DNA of 64,000 nucleotides from Bacteroidaceae bacterium (GCA_017447625.1 JAFSNB010000044.1:1-64000), one strand, 5' to 3'. Counted from the first letter of the stretch, positions 44,059 to 52,515 are shown. The notes: a model not told the origin generated them from the letters alone. Program-made: numbers and translations.

Positions 44059-45519
44059 ATGTTACACATCCACGAAGAGGCGGCACGCTGCCTGTTGTGC
44101 AATGACGCACCCTGCACCAAAGCGTGTGCTAAAGGCGACCCCGCACGAGCCATACGTGCAATCAGGTTCAACAACGAAAAGAATGTGTGGCGATGGCTCG
44201 AAGGCTGCACCAACGCCGACCTCGAGCGCGCAGAGCAGGCCTGCATACACTACGACCGCCCCATACGCATCCGCGAACTCCTCCGTTCCGTCAGCTCCGC
44301 CCCCTCCGCCGCTTCGCCCCCCTCACTCGGCATCTCCTTCTGCGGCATACCCTGCGAGAACCCCTTCTTCCTCGCTTCCTCCGCCATCTGCACCAACTAC
44401 GACATGGTGTCACGCGCACTCGAGGCAGGGTGGGGTGGAGTCTTCTACAAGACCATCTGTATGCAGGAAATACGCGAGGTCTCACCGCGCTTCGATGCAG
44501 TCAAGGAAGCCGACGGCCCCACCTTCTACGGCTTCCGCAACATGGAGCAGCTGTCCGAGAATCCCTATCAGATGGATTTCGACATCCTGCGCCGCCTGAA
44601 ACAGAACTACCCCACGAAAGTTATCATCGCCTCCATCATGGGACAGTTCGAAGAAGAGTGGATCGAGCTGGCCAAGATGGCTGAGGCAGCGGGCTGCGAC
44701 GCCGTGGAGCTCAACTTCTCCTGTCCGCAGATGCGTCTCGCCGGCATGGGCAGCGACATAGGGCAGAACCCCGAGCTGGTGACCTTCTACACCACCTACG
44801 TGAAACGTAACGTGAAAATTCCCGTAATCCCCAAGATGACGCCCAACATCACCCACATGTCACCCCCCGCCATGGGAGCTTTCTTCGCGGGAGCCGACGC
44901 CATATCCGCCATCAACACCATCAAGAGCATCACCATGTCCGACGATGCCGCCGTCAGCAACAAACAGACCATTTCCGGCTATTCCGGACGCGCCGTGAAG
45001 CCCATAGCCTTGCGATTCATCTATGAGATGACCTCCAACGCCATCATCAAGAACGTGCAGTACAGCGGAGTCGGAGGCATAGAGACGTGGCGCGATGCCC
45101 TGGACTTCATTCAGCTGGGCTGCCGCAATGTGCAGGTCTGCACAGCCGTCATGCAGTATGGCTATCGCATCATCGAGGACCTCGTCATGGGCCTCCAGAC
45201 CTATATGCAGGAGCGTGGCGTGGCTCGTGTCGAGGACATGGTAGGTGAGGAGCTGCCCAATTTCGTCCTTCCCAGCAATCTCGACCGTGACACCATGGTC
45301 TTCCCCAAGATAGACCGCGACCGTTGCATGGGCTGTGGACGCTGCTACATCTCATGCATGGACGGCGGCCACCAGGCCATCACCTTCGACAGCGACACCT
45401 GCAAGCCCCGCATCGTCGGCACCAAGTGTGTCGGCTGCCATCTCTGCCGCCTCGTCTGTCCCACCGGCGCCATCGGCCTTGCCAAACGCATCAACAAAGA
45501 AAAGAAAAAGGCCGAATAA
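44059..45519 (+). CDS. preA: Dihydropyrimidine dehydrogenase subunit PreA-like
   Basis: This is a 486-residue fusion with an N-terminal PreT-like Cys cluster (CLLCNDAPCTKACAKGDP), a DHODH-like TIM barrel with FMN (SFCGIPCENPFFLASSAICTN; NFSCPQM) and a C-terminal 2[4Fe-4S] ferredoxin (CMGCGRCYISC and CVGCHLCRLVCP). It should act as NAD-dependent dihydropyrimidine dehydrogenase in uracil/thymine reduction. The start at 44059 is inferred; an upstream in-frame ATG gives a longer, less conserved end. No PreT flavoprotein is adjacent. Confidence 0.9.
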   Translation: MLHIHEEAARCLLCNDAPCTKACAKGDPARAIRAIRFNNEKNVWRWLEGCTNADLERAEQACIHYDRPIRIRELLRSVSSAPSAASPPSLGISFCGIPCENPFFLASSAICTNYDMVSRALEAGWGGVFYKTICMQEIREVSPRFDAVKEADGPTFYGFRNMEQLSENPYQMDFDILRRLKQNYPTKVIIASIMGQFEEEWIELAKMAEAAGCDAVELNFSCPQMRLAGMGSDIGQNPELVTFYTTYVKRNVKIPVIPKMTPNITHMSPPAMGAFFAGADAISAINTIKSITMSDDAAVSNKQTISGYSGRAVKPIALRFIYEMTSNAIIKNVQYSGVGGIETWRDALDFIQLGCRNVQVCTAVMQYGYRIIEDLVMGLQTYMQERGVARVEDMVGEELPNFVLPSNLDRDTMVFPKIDRDRCMGCGRCYISCMDGGHQAITFDSDTCKPRIVGTKCVGCHLCRLVCPTGAIGLAKRINKEKKKAE

Positions 45520-45541
45520 GCGTATAAATAATGTTAAAAAG

Positions 45542-45565
45542 GGACTGCTCGTGCAGTCCTTTTTT
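45542..45565 (+). terminator. Terminator of preA-like gene
   Basis: GGACTGC/GCAGTCC stem with a TCGT loop and six T. Confidence 0.9.
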
Positions 45566-45597
45566 GGTTTCCTTATCTATTATAGCAAAAACAATCA

Positions 45598-45605
45598 TAA
45601 TTTTG
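45598..45605 (+). promoter_or_regulatory. -7 promoter element of serpin stump
   Basis: TAATTTTG lies 13 bases before the first possible ATG (45618). Confidence 0.55.
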
Positions 45606-45617
45606 CAGACAAGAATA

Positions 45618-46190
45618 ATGAAACAGACTAACTTTATGAAGAAGATTACCCTCTTGGCTTGTACTCTTCTGATAGCCATTTCAGCTTGGGCTGATGAACT
45701 ACCGGTTAATCATATCGAGCTGACAGATGCGGAGCGGCAACTGGTAAAGAGCAACAATGTATTTGCCTTCAACCTGTTCCGCAAAGCACGCGGCGATAAG
45801 AACAGCATTATGTCGCCGCTTAGCATCACCTATGCTTTGGGTATGTTGAACAACGGAGCCGCCGGCCAGACACAGCAGGAAATCTGTGATGTGCTGGGCT
45901 TCGGCGATGCAGGGGCCGACGGCATAAACCAGTTCTGCCGCAAGTTACTCACCAAGGCTCCCACTCTCGATCAGGAGACCACTGCCGAGATAGCCAATAC
46001 CATCTATGTGAACAAGAGCACGGGCTACGAACTGCAACAGGGCTTCATAGACAAAGCCAAAGAGTTCTATGACGCTAAGCCTGAGGCTCTTGAATTCTTT
46101 GATGAGGAGCGGACGGTGGAGATTATCAACGACTGGGGCAACGAGCATACCCATGGTATGATTCCGAAGGTTCTCGATATTCTTCTGTAG
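45618..46190 (+). pseudogene. Serpin, N-terminal part only
   Basis: The frame starts with a signal peptide (MKKITLLACTLLIAISAWA from 45636) and then a serpin N-terminal half: NNVFAFNLFRKARGDKNSIMSPLSITYALGMLNNGAAGQTQQEI, TIYVNKSTGYELQQGF, INDWGNEHTHGMIPKVLD. Serpins are about 380 residues and inhibit proteases through a reactive-centre loop near the C-terminus, which is absent. After MIPKVLDIL the frame stops within bases that belong to the next gene fragment. It is therefore a broken gene with its promoter still present. Confidence 0.85.
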
Positions 46191-46695
46191 CGCCGTTCGC
46201 GCACAGGAGACCGCGGGTCGTGTTCACACCGTCATCATCAGTGGGGGCATGAACAAACTGATGAACTATGAGCGATACTTGAACGACTGTGCTTTCCTCT
46301 ATCGCACACTGCTTCACGACTACCATTTCCAGAAACAGGACATAACCCTTTTGATAAGTGATGGTGGTGAGCCTGGCCGCGATATGCTTTTGGCTGATGG
46401 CAGCGGTTTCGTTTCCTCGTCCGCCGACCTCGATGGTGACGGTGAGCGCGATGTGTGGCTGCCTGCCACGCTGCCACAAGTGGAGGCTTCACTTACAGAA
46501 TTGGCAGCAAGCCTAACCCCGAACGACCGTCTCTTACTCTTCATCGTAGATCACGGAGGCCGCGATGAAACTCTGCAGTCGTATGCGTGTATGTGGGGCG
46601 GCGAACGCCTTTACAGCAGCCGTCTGGCTCAGTTGCTCGAAGCCTTTCATGTGGAATCAATGGGCATCTGTTCGCAAGCTGCCCTATGGCTCTGA
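46162..46695 (+). pseudogene. C13-family-like peptidase fragment
   Basis: An open frame without start codon begins in the end of a signal peptide (FFCSAVRAQE) and continues RVHTVIISGGMNKLMNYERYLNDCAFLYRTLLHDY, then DGDGERDVWLPATL and LLLFIVDHGGRD with the catalytic-type His-Gly. This is the pattern of Bacteroidales C13/caspase-like peptidases. The Cys-containing part after LLEAF is missing, replaced by the next fragment. Both ends are truncated. Confidence 0.7.
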
Positions 46696-47227
46696 AGGTA
46701 TGAACAGTGAGATAGACACCGTGACCCACCACCGTATGCCGCTCACCGTAGCTCTCAGCGCACGCTTCCGCGTCACGCCGCGCTGGTGGCTTGATACTAG
46801 TATCCGTTACACTTTGCTCGCTTCGCAGACACGCATTGGCAACACCTATCTCTTCCAGAAACAGCAGCAGCGCATACACTACCTGGGGCTTTCCGTCGGC
46901 GTAGGCTGTGAGTTGTGGCACAGTAATCGCTGGAGTTTCTATGCCGCTGCCTCCCTCGCCTGCGATTTCCCCTTGCGTTCCTCCATAGAGACCACCTATT
47001 GGCAAGGCACTCTCCTGATAGATTCTGAGAGAAGCAGCCTCTCGGCTCGCGCTCAGTGGTCTTTAGGTCTTGGCCTCGGTCTTCAATACAGCCTCACGCC
47101 TGCCGTTGGCTTCTTCTTCGAGCCAACCCTCCAATATAACTTCCGTACTTCCGATGGAATCAACACTTGGCGTACAGCCCATCCTCTGTCACCCATCCTC
47201 CCCTTGGGCCTCCGGATAACCTTCTAA
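46645..47227 (+). pseudogene. Outer-membrane barrel, C-terminal part only
   Basis: From about WASVRKLPYGSEGMNSEIDT the frame encodes a barrel-like C-terminal half (RFRVTPRWWLDTSIRYTLLAS, YLGLSVGVGCELW, LGLGLGLQYSLTPAVGFFFEPTLQYNF, LGLRITF). The upstream half, expected signal peptide or anti-sigma-type N-terminus, is missing. The frame differs from that of the C13 fragment it is joined to. Confidence 0.7.
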
Positions 47228-47292
47228 GATTAGTTTCAGAAGTAGTTAAGCAGCCAGTGGTTTTAGGAAAGGTTAAAAAATAGTATAATTGC

Positions 47293-47322
47293 TTGTGGGT
47301 TCAAGATTTTTACCTACCTTTG
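47293..47322 (+). promoter_or_regulatory. -33/-7 promoter of HU-like transcript
   Basis: TTG at 47293-47295, 19 bases, TACCTTTG at 47315-47322. Good match and spacing, although the next gene starts 578 bases later. Confidence 0.75.
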
Positions 47323-47439
47323 CAGCGTGAAAATCATTAGAATGTAATGTTTACCGACACAAGACTCATTAACCGTTTGAACAAGGCTCATCACACGCTG
47401 GGCCTTGGGATAACAACCAGCCACACCTTACAAGGCTAT

Positions 47440-47550
47440 CGTGAGACGGCTGTGTCATGAATCTGAGACAGCCGTCTCAGATTCAGGTGACGGCCGTCTC
47501 ATAATCATGACACGGCTGTCTCAGATTCAGGTGACGGCCGTCTCAGATTA
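47440..47550. repeat. GAGACGGC/GCCGTCTC inverted repeat cluster
   Basis: Words GAGACGGCTGT, ACAGCCGTCTCAGATTCAGG, GACGGCCGTCTCA and ACGGCTGTCTCAGATTCAGG alternate. The arms pair in several ways (GAGACGGCTGT with ACAGCCGTCTC), and the unit ACGGC(C/T)GTCTCA recurs four times. A strongly structured RNA or cruciform is expected. Not a CRISPR: no regular spacers. Confidence 0.8.
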
Positions 47551-47900
47551 AACAGACCCTAGGAGAACAGCTCGTCCCTACCGTGGGAAACCCTCGTAAG
47601 CCCGCAGGGAAATGGTTGCAACCCCGTATATACAGGGCTTTTTGGCCGCAGAGAGCATCTCACAGGCCCGCTGGCAACTTACAAAAAGCCCGCAGACATC
47701 AAAAAAACGGTGTTCAGGCACTCAACTATAGGGTCATAATCCCGTGTATGGCCTTCACATTTGAACCCCAAAGAAACTATAAGGCGGACAAAAACTGGGA
47801 TGCATGCTCATAGGATTATGTAAAAATATAATCACAAATACTATTACTGTCAAAATATAACAGAATAAGTCAAAACAAATTAAACCTAAACGATAATATT

Positions 47901-48512
47901 ATGGCTATTCAGTATCGTATTCAACTGACTCCTACTCCCAAGGGGAGCAAGAAGCAACAACGTGCACACATTCGTCCCGTGACCACTGGCATTACAGGTA
48001 CCTACCAGGTGTGCGAGCAGATTTCGTATAAGTGTACCCTCACGAATCCCGACATCGTGGCTGTCCTCACCGCCCTGAGCGAGGTGCTTCAGTCGGAATT
48101 GGCGCAGAACCACTCTGTCCATTTGGATGGTCTGGGCACCTTCAGCCTCAGTCTGAAGGGAGAGGTCGTGAAAGACGAGAGTCGTAAGCGGCTGCAGGTG
48201 AAGGATCCGCACGTGAGGTCCGTCCTCTTCAATCCCGAGCGTCATCTGGTGGATTCGTTCAGCCGCGAGCCCTTCGCCGAAGGACTTTACCTCCCGAATA
48301 AACCCATTGACGATGCCTTTGTGCAAGAAAAACTGACAGAACACTTCTCCCAGTACAGCACTCTGCGCTACAGCGAACTGCGTCACCTCCTCGTCCTCAA
48401 CGAATACGACACCCGCAACCTCCTGAAGCGCCTCGTCGAGAACGGCTCCCTGAAACGCGAGGGCAAGGGCGGCGCCACCGTCTATGTCCCCACCCCCGGC
48501 CATTTCAATTAA
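47901..48512 (+). CDS. HU-like DNA-binding protein with winged-helix tail
   Basis: The 203-residue protein starts with an HU/IHF-like domain of the Bacteroidales histone-like family (AIQYRIQLTPTPKGSKKQQRAHIRPVTTG; LSEVLQSELAQNHSVHLDGLGTFSLSLKGE). A C-terminal segment (SELRHLLVLNEYDTRNLLKRLVENGSLKREG) looks like a winged helix. It probably binds DNA. It is convergent with the CXXX-repeat locus, 25 bases away, and preceded by the long leader with inverted repeats. Confidence 0.82.
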   Translation: MAIQYRIQLTPTPKGSKKQQRAHIRPVTTGITGTYQVCEQISYKCTLTNPDIVAVLTALSEVLQSELAQNHSVHLDGLGTFSLSLKGEVVKDESRKRLQVKDPHVRSVLFNPERHLVDSFSREPFAEGLYLPNKPIDDAFVQEKLTEHFSQYSTLRYSELRHLLVLNEYDTRNLLKRLVENGSLKREGKGGATVYVPTPGHFN

Positions 48513-48537
48513 AATCGGTGACTATCGCAGCAAATAA

Positions 48538-48819
48538 TTACTCTGTAACTAAGAAGATTTCACAAGTTTCAAAGTTTATCTCCCAACTGCCACCGTCGGC
48601 AGACTCCCAATGGTACTTTGCGGCCATGCGATCCCACCAACTATTGAACTTGGTGCCAGTTTCGCCTAAATCTTTCACAAGCTTCTCATATAAATCTGCA
48701 TTGTCAGCGGTCAGAATCTTTGCGAGTTCGTTCAATCCATTGCGACGTTCGAACAAGGTCTGAATCTCTGTACGCTCTTCTGGCGTCACCTGCCCTACAA
48801 GTTTCTTTGTCATTGCCAT
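48538..48819 (-). CDS. CXXX-repeat peptide modification system accessory protein
   Basis: The 93-residue cytoplasmic protein starts MAMTKKLVGQVTPEERTEIQTLFERRNGLNELAKIL and ends DGGSWEINFETCEIFLVTE. I recognise it as the small accessory family encoded with CXXX-repeat radical-SAM systems. The helical part may bind the precursor, a role analogous to a recognition element, which is inference. Its start overlaps the end of the preceding maturase gene by 10 bases (ATG at 48819 or 48813), so coupling is likely. Last gene of the four-gene locus. Confidence 0.8.
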   Translation of the reverse strand: MAMTKKLVGQVTPEERTEIQTLFERRNGLNELAKILTADNADLYEKLVKDLGETGTKFNSWWDRMAAKYHWESADGGSWEINFETCEIFLVTE

Positions 48820-49739
48820 TCGTCTCTTTTATCAAACGGGTCTAAATAATCTAATTCATTTATATCCTCCTGTTCAGAAAGTAAAGAACCAAGCTTGCGG
48901 ATGTTATGCAACAAGTCACGGCTTGCGTTTCGTTCCAAATGTGCCAATACGCACTGCTCATGCGAAGGCGTGTTCACCTCGAGCGTAGCCTTTCGGTTCA
49001 GCCATATACACCGTTTGCATTGAAATGCATCGCAATGGCGACAGATTGGGGCACATTCCAGCTTGTAGAGTTGTTTGTTCCTAATTTCAAGCCCTTGCTC
49101 AAGGTCGCCGATACTGTCTCCCTTATCCTCATAATAGAAAGCTGGACACACATAGAACTTGCCATTAGGAGCCAGTGTGATGTTTGTATCGCCTGCCCCG
49201 CAGTTGTTCATTTCCTTCAGCATCATGCGGTCGGTGAGAAGATTCAGTTGAGGGCTTTTCCTGTCTATATATACACGTTCAACTTGTTCTCTAAGGGCAT
49301 CAAGGATTCCTTTGTATTCTTTAAAGTCATCATTATTAAAGGTGTTCACGTTTGTGATTATGATGTTGATTCGCTTTGCCTGTGCAATAATGCCATTCAG
49401 TAACTGGTGCTTTTGGAAAAAAACTTCTTTTGTGGTTCTTACCACGATAGGAACATTGGCATTAGCCTTTGAGAAATCCCAATTCTCAACTACGCAAACA
49501 TCAGAATCTTCGCTATTCCTTTTAATATTGAAATGATCAATACTATCAATGACGCTATAGTACTCTTTGGGCAAAGGACTGTCGGGGAAAACAAACTGAA
49601 TCATCAAATTCTCCATCATGGCAAAACGGATTCCAGCCTTTAGCATATCGATGCTCATAAGTCGTTGTTTCTTTTCTGCCTCATAATGACAAAAAGAAAC
49701 GGCACTATCATCCAATAATATATTCAGATATTGCAACAT
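48810..49739 (-). CDS. CXXX-repeat peptide maturase, lacking radical-SAM Cys triad
   Basis: The 309-residue protein lacks an N-terminal CxxxCxxC motif. The first half has no close motif but is compatible with a partial TIM-barrel (VPIVVRTTKEVFF, INIIITNVNTFN). The C-terminal half has a SPASM-like Cys set: NNCGAGDTNITLAPNGKFYVCPAFYY and CAPICRHCDAFQCKRCIW, then EQC. This fits the partner maturase family of CXXX systems. It would hold auxiliary Fe-S clusters but not cleave SAM by itself. It lies 4 bases after the radical-SAM gene. Confidence 0.82.
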   Translation of the reverse strand: MLQYLNILLDDSAVSFCHYEAEKKQRLMSIDMLKAGIRFAMMENLMIQFVFPDSPLPKEYYSVIDSIDHFNIKRNSEDSDVCVVENWDFSKANANVPIVVRTTKEVFFQKHQLLNGIIAQAKRINIIITNVNTFNNDDFKEYKGILDALREQVERVYIDRKSPQLNLLTDRMMLKEMNNCGAGDTNITLAPNGKFYVCPAFYYEDKGDSIGDLEQGLEIRNKQLYKLECAPICRHCDAFQCKRCIWLNRKATLEVNTPSHEQCVLAHLERNASRDLLHNIRKLGSLLSEQEDINELDYLDPFDKRDEWQ

Positions 49740-49743
49740 CCTT

Positions 49744-50925
49744 TTAGCAAATAAATGGTTTTACTTTGTATCTGTTCTTTTCAAACTCATCACGCGTTCC
49801 TTCCAGTTCAAGTTTACGATATAACTTGTTCCAATAGTAATTATTAGCACGGACACGAGCTTTGTGCATTTTGCAGATTGCTGTAGAGCGTTGATATATA
49901 GTGTTGGTATCTGCGGCATCATAATTTTCGCCCTGACACCAGGCACAGCCACTTGCCACTTCGCAGTCAATGCACTTTTGCGGCGACTGTGCAGTGCGAT
50001 TAAGGGTAAGGAATGGACGGAGTTTGTTCTTATCAATGCCGTCCTTAACGTTTCCAATAATTATCGGTCTTTTTGAACGGAGGGAGTAGGCTGCGAACCG
50101 TGTGCATGGGTAAAAGTTACCTGCCGCATCAACAGCAATCATCATACCTGCTCCGCACCAGTTTCCGTTATCCGTTAGAGGTTTCCCTATTTCTTCAGAA
50201 TAGAAAGAGCACTCAAAGTGTTTATACAAGTCGTTATCAATTATTTCGTCAGCCAACTCGACAAGCTGCTTTTCGAAAAGCTTGTCATCACCCTCTTTCC
50301 AAACATCCTCAAACACACAATTGATATGAACTGCGTGAATTCCCAAATCATAAAGATGCAATACGCTTTCCTTGATATATGGGATGTCATCACTACTAAT
50401 TGTAACTTTCGTTCCTTCGTTAGGAAATTGCTTTTGCCATAAGGGAATATTTTTTACGACATCATCATATGATCCCTTACCATTCCTGTGTATTCTGTTA
50501 AGGTCATGTTTCCGCTTAGTCCCATCTATGGTTATACCAATACTTAGATGAGAAAGGTTTTCTTCTATGAATTTCTGGATTTTGCTTTCGTGATAATTGA
50601 GACCATTGGTAGAGAAATTAAATCTGTAGTTGTTGAACCATTTGTGATTCCTTCTATACAACTCAAATTTTATATAATTACATATTTGCCTAATGAGGTC
50701 TATTTCCAAAAAAGGCTCTCCTCCAATAAAATCCCAAACGACACCTGCCTCTCGGAAGTTACGCTTCTCGTCTAAAAGATAGTCTATTGCTTGCTTTGCT
50801 ATCTCGAAGGACATTCGCTCTTTCGAATTTTTCCCCACGAGATAGCAATATTTACAAGCTAATTGACAATCTTTAGTTACAATGAAAGTAATATTCTTGT
50901 AACGGATAAGATTATCAGATTCCAT
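49744..50925 (-). CDS. Radical-SAM peptide maturase of CXXX-repeat type
   Basis: The 393-residue enzyme carries the radical-SAM triad C20-x3-C24-x2-C27 (DCQLACKYCYL), GGEP at 68-71, and a C-terminal SPASM region (NWCGAGMMIAVDAAGNFYPCTRF; CIDCEVASGCAWCQGENYDA; AICKMHK). Such enzymes form thioether or C-C links on ribosomal peptides. The substrate is presumably the precursor encoded 60 bases upstream. The reaction product has not been seen and is inferred. Confidence 0.9.
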   Translation of the reverse strand: MESDNLIRYKNITFIVTKDCQLACKYCYLVGKNSKERMSFEIAKQAIDYLLDEKRNFREAGVVWDFIGGEPFLEIDLIRQICNYIKFELYRRNHKWFNNYRFNFSTNGLNYHESKIQKFIEENLSHLSIGITIDGTKRKHDLNRIHRNGKGSYDDVVKNIPLWQKQFPNEGTKVTISSDDIPYIKESVLHLYDLGIHAVHINCVFEDVWKEGDDKLFEKQLVELADEIIDNDLYKHFECSFYSEEIGKPLTDNGNWCGAGMMIAVDAAGNFYPCTRFAAYSLRSKRPIIIGNVKDGIDKNKLRPFLTLNRTAQSPQKCIDCEVASGCAWCQGENYDAADTNTIYQRSTAICKMHKARVRANNYYWNKLYRKLELEGTRDEFEKNRYKVKPFIC

Positions 50926-50985
50926 GTTCTATTATTTACTACCAAAATCTCAACCACCCCCCATAGATGGTATAGAACCGTAGTT

Positions 50986-51249
50986 TTACAATTGACCCAT
51001 ATTGAGCCTTGAGCAAGTTGTTTTGCAACTGTTGGTACACCCTGCTGAGCAACTGGCATCGCAAGAATTCTTGCATCCTGTTATACAACTATCCGAACAA
51101 CTGTAAACGCAATCGCTGCAATCATCTTTTTTACAGGAAGACAATAGAGTTGGCCCCAGTATTGTCATACCTAAAATTGGCAAAACGCCTTTTGCTGCTT
51201 TCTTGAAGAATTCTCTTCTTGAACAAATGTTTTCCGATTTTTCCGTCAT
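50986..51249 (-). CDS. CXXX-repeat precursor peptide with Tat-lipoprotein leader
   Basis: This 87-residue precursor has a twin-arginine-type motif SRREFFKK (10-17), a hydrophobic stretch, and a lipobox LSSC (Cys39) followed by KKDD. The core has Cys at 44, then 47, 51, 55, 59, 63, 67, 71, 75 and 79, so nine Cys are in strict i+4 register from 47. The residues between are small/polar (Ser, Asn, Thr, Gly). It should be modified by the radical-SAM pair and exported folded by Tat, then lipidated. KKDD right after Cys39 resembles known acidic surface-export signals of Bacteroidota lipoproteins. Strong call for the family; export route inferred. Confidence 0.9.
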   Translation of the reverse strand: MTEKSENICSRREFFKKAAKGVLPILGMTILGPTLLSSCKKDDCSDCVYSCSDSCITGCKNSCDASCSAGCTNSCKTTCSRLNMGQL

Positions 51250-51524
51250 AACTATAATTGTTAAAGTGCTACTTTATATTGTTTAGATACCATCGCAGTC
51301 TTTTCCTTGTCTTTTCCTTTGCAAAAATAAGTATAAAGTTTCATTCCACCATCATCTCATACAAAAAAAGTGCAAATTTTTATGTGATTTTGCATAAATG
51401 TGGTCATGGTTGCTCTGAATCAGACGAATTTTCATAATCTTGCTATTGAATAACGGCCATAACCTATCCTTTACGCTTAAATTGAAAAGCACAGCCTCGT
51501 TACTTGTTACATTCAGCATTACCA
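51250..51524. other. Promoter region of CXXX locus and 3' flank
   Basis: It holds the -7 element at 51322-51329 and AT-rich sequence. Nothing else is recognised up to the stop of the 304-residue protein gene. Confidence 0.5.
51322..51329 (-). promoter_or_regulatory. -7 promoter element of CXXX locus
   Basis: The minus strand reads TATTTTTG, fitting TAnnTTTG, 73 bases before the precursor ATG. No matching -33 element at the expected spacing. Confidence 0.5.
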
Positions 51525-52439
51525 TTATGAAGCCTGGGCGAGCGTGTGAACCAGCGTGTCCAGATTCTTTGCAACTGCCAACATCTCATTGAATGACTTG
51601 GGATGGACGGAGTTATGGCTTTGCTTGCAGTATGCTTCCCAAGACCATGATGTGAGTGGCTTTGCATAGACACCCTGATAAACCCTGCTCAGTAGCTTGA
51701 CACTAATGGGAATACGGAGCTCCTTGATTTTCAGCGATTCTATAAAGCGCTTGAATCCGGTGTATTGTTTGTCTGCAATCAAATCCACATCTACTGCCAC
51801 ACGCATCACTGCCACCCAGTGGGTCTTATGCTTGAACAGCAGTTTGCCGTTGCCGTCGCGCATCTCCATAAGTGTGACGAGTCCGGCGTTGAACATTTCA
51901 CGTGTCACTCTGGGGCCGTCTCCGCCGTTATTGCCTAATAGTTCCATCATGGCTGCTATCAGCATGTCAATCAGGTCTGCAACGTCAAAATCTCCGCTTA
52001 TCATTCTCAGATAGGCAAGCATGGCTCCCATAGCGGCCAAATCCCGCCTTTTTATCATCTCACGTACAATCTGCTCCAAGGCACTTCCCGTTCTCATCAA
52101 TATCCGTAGAAGAGGAGACGGTTTGGTGCATAGCACCATTTTGCGAACAACTTCAAAACTGAAGACTATAGGCTTCCTGATGATGCCCGTTTTCTTTACA
52201 ATCAACGGCTGGAAGTAGCTTAGCGCCCTTGCTGTGAAGGAATTTTCATGAGGGTTATAAACGTCGTGTCGTCTTGTGTCTCTTTTGAAGAAACTTCCAA
52301 ATTGTACTGTTCTTTCCTTTTCGACTATGCGAACAGTCGAGCCTTCATCCTCATAGCTCATAATCCTCATAGCCATGCCTTGTGAATAGCCTCTAGTCAG
52401 CGTTCTTTTCCTCGAGTTTTTGGGTCTGTTTATTGCCAT
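51525..52439 (-). CDS. Unrecognised 304-residue basic protein
   Basis: No family recognised. The N-terminus is very basic (NRPKNSRKRTLTRGYSQG), then a mixed region (RIVEKERTVQFGSFFKRDTRR), an alpha-helical middle (LLRILMRTGSALEQIVREMIKRRDLAAMGAMLAYLRM) and a beta/alpha C-terminal part (VAVMRVAVDVDLIADKQYTGFKRF). No signal peptide, Cys cluster or nuclease motif is evident. It has its own promoter (52468-52475) and lies upstream of the CXXX locus on the same strand, so a functional link is possible but unproven. Confidence 0.6.
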   Translation of the reverse strand: MAINRPKNSRKRTLTRGYSQGMAMRIMSYEDEGSTVRIVEKERTVQFGSFFKRDTRRHDVYNPHENSFTARALSYFQPLIVKKTGIIRKPIVFSFEVVRKMVLCTKPSPLLRILMRTGSALEQIVREMIKRRDLAAMGAMLAYLRMISGDFDVADLIDMLIAAMMELLGNNGGDGPRVTREMFNAGLVTLMEMRDGNGKLLFKHKTHWVAVMRVAVDVDLIADKQYTGFKRFIESLKIKELRIPISVKLLSRVYQGVYAKPLTSWSWEAYCKQSHNSVHPKSFNEMLAVAKNLDTLVHTLAQAS

Positions 52440-52467
52440 GGCGAATGTCCTTTTGTGTTTGATGGCA

Positions 52468-52475
52468 CAAAGATA
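52468..52475 (-). promoter_or_regulatory. -7 promoter element of 304-residue protein gene
   Basis: The minus strand reads TATCTTTG, 29 bases before the ATG. Confidence 0.65.
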
Positions 52476-52515
52476 CGTCTTTTCTTCGATGTGTACTTCA
52501 GATTCTCCCTTTTTT

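Larger units (their letters stand above)
47228..47900. other. Long leader of HU-like gene with inverted repeats
   Basis: The stretch holds no convincing gene. It holds a promoter (47293-47322), about 570 bases of untranslated leader, an inverted/direct repeat cluster at 47440-47550, and an AT-rich end near the HU-like ATG. The leader is unusually long for this genome and may be regulatory or a small RNA. Confidence 0.6.

Noticed and set aside
46162..47227. A functional fusion of peptidase and barrel
   Set aside because: The two parts are in different frames and each lacks its other half.
47440..47550. Possible CRISPR array
   Set aside because: Units are inverted and direct without unique spacers of constant size.
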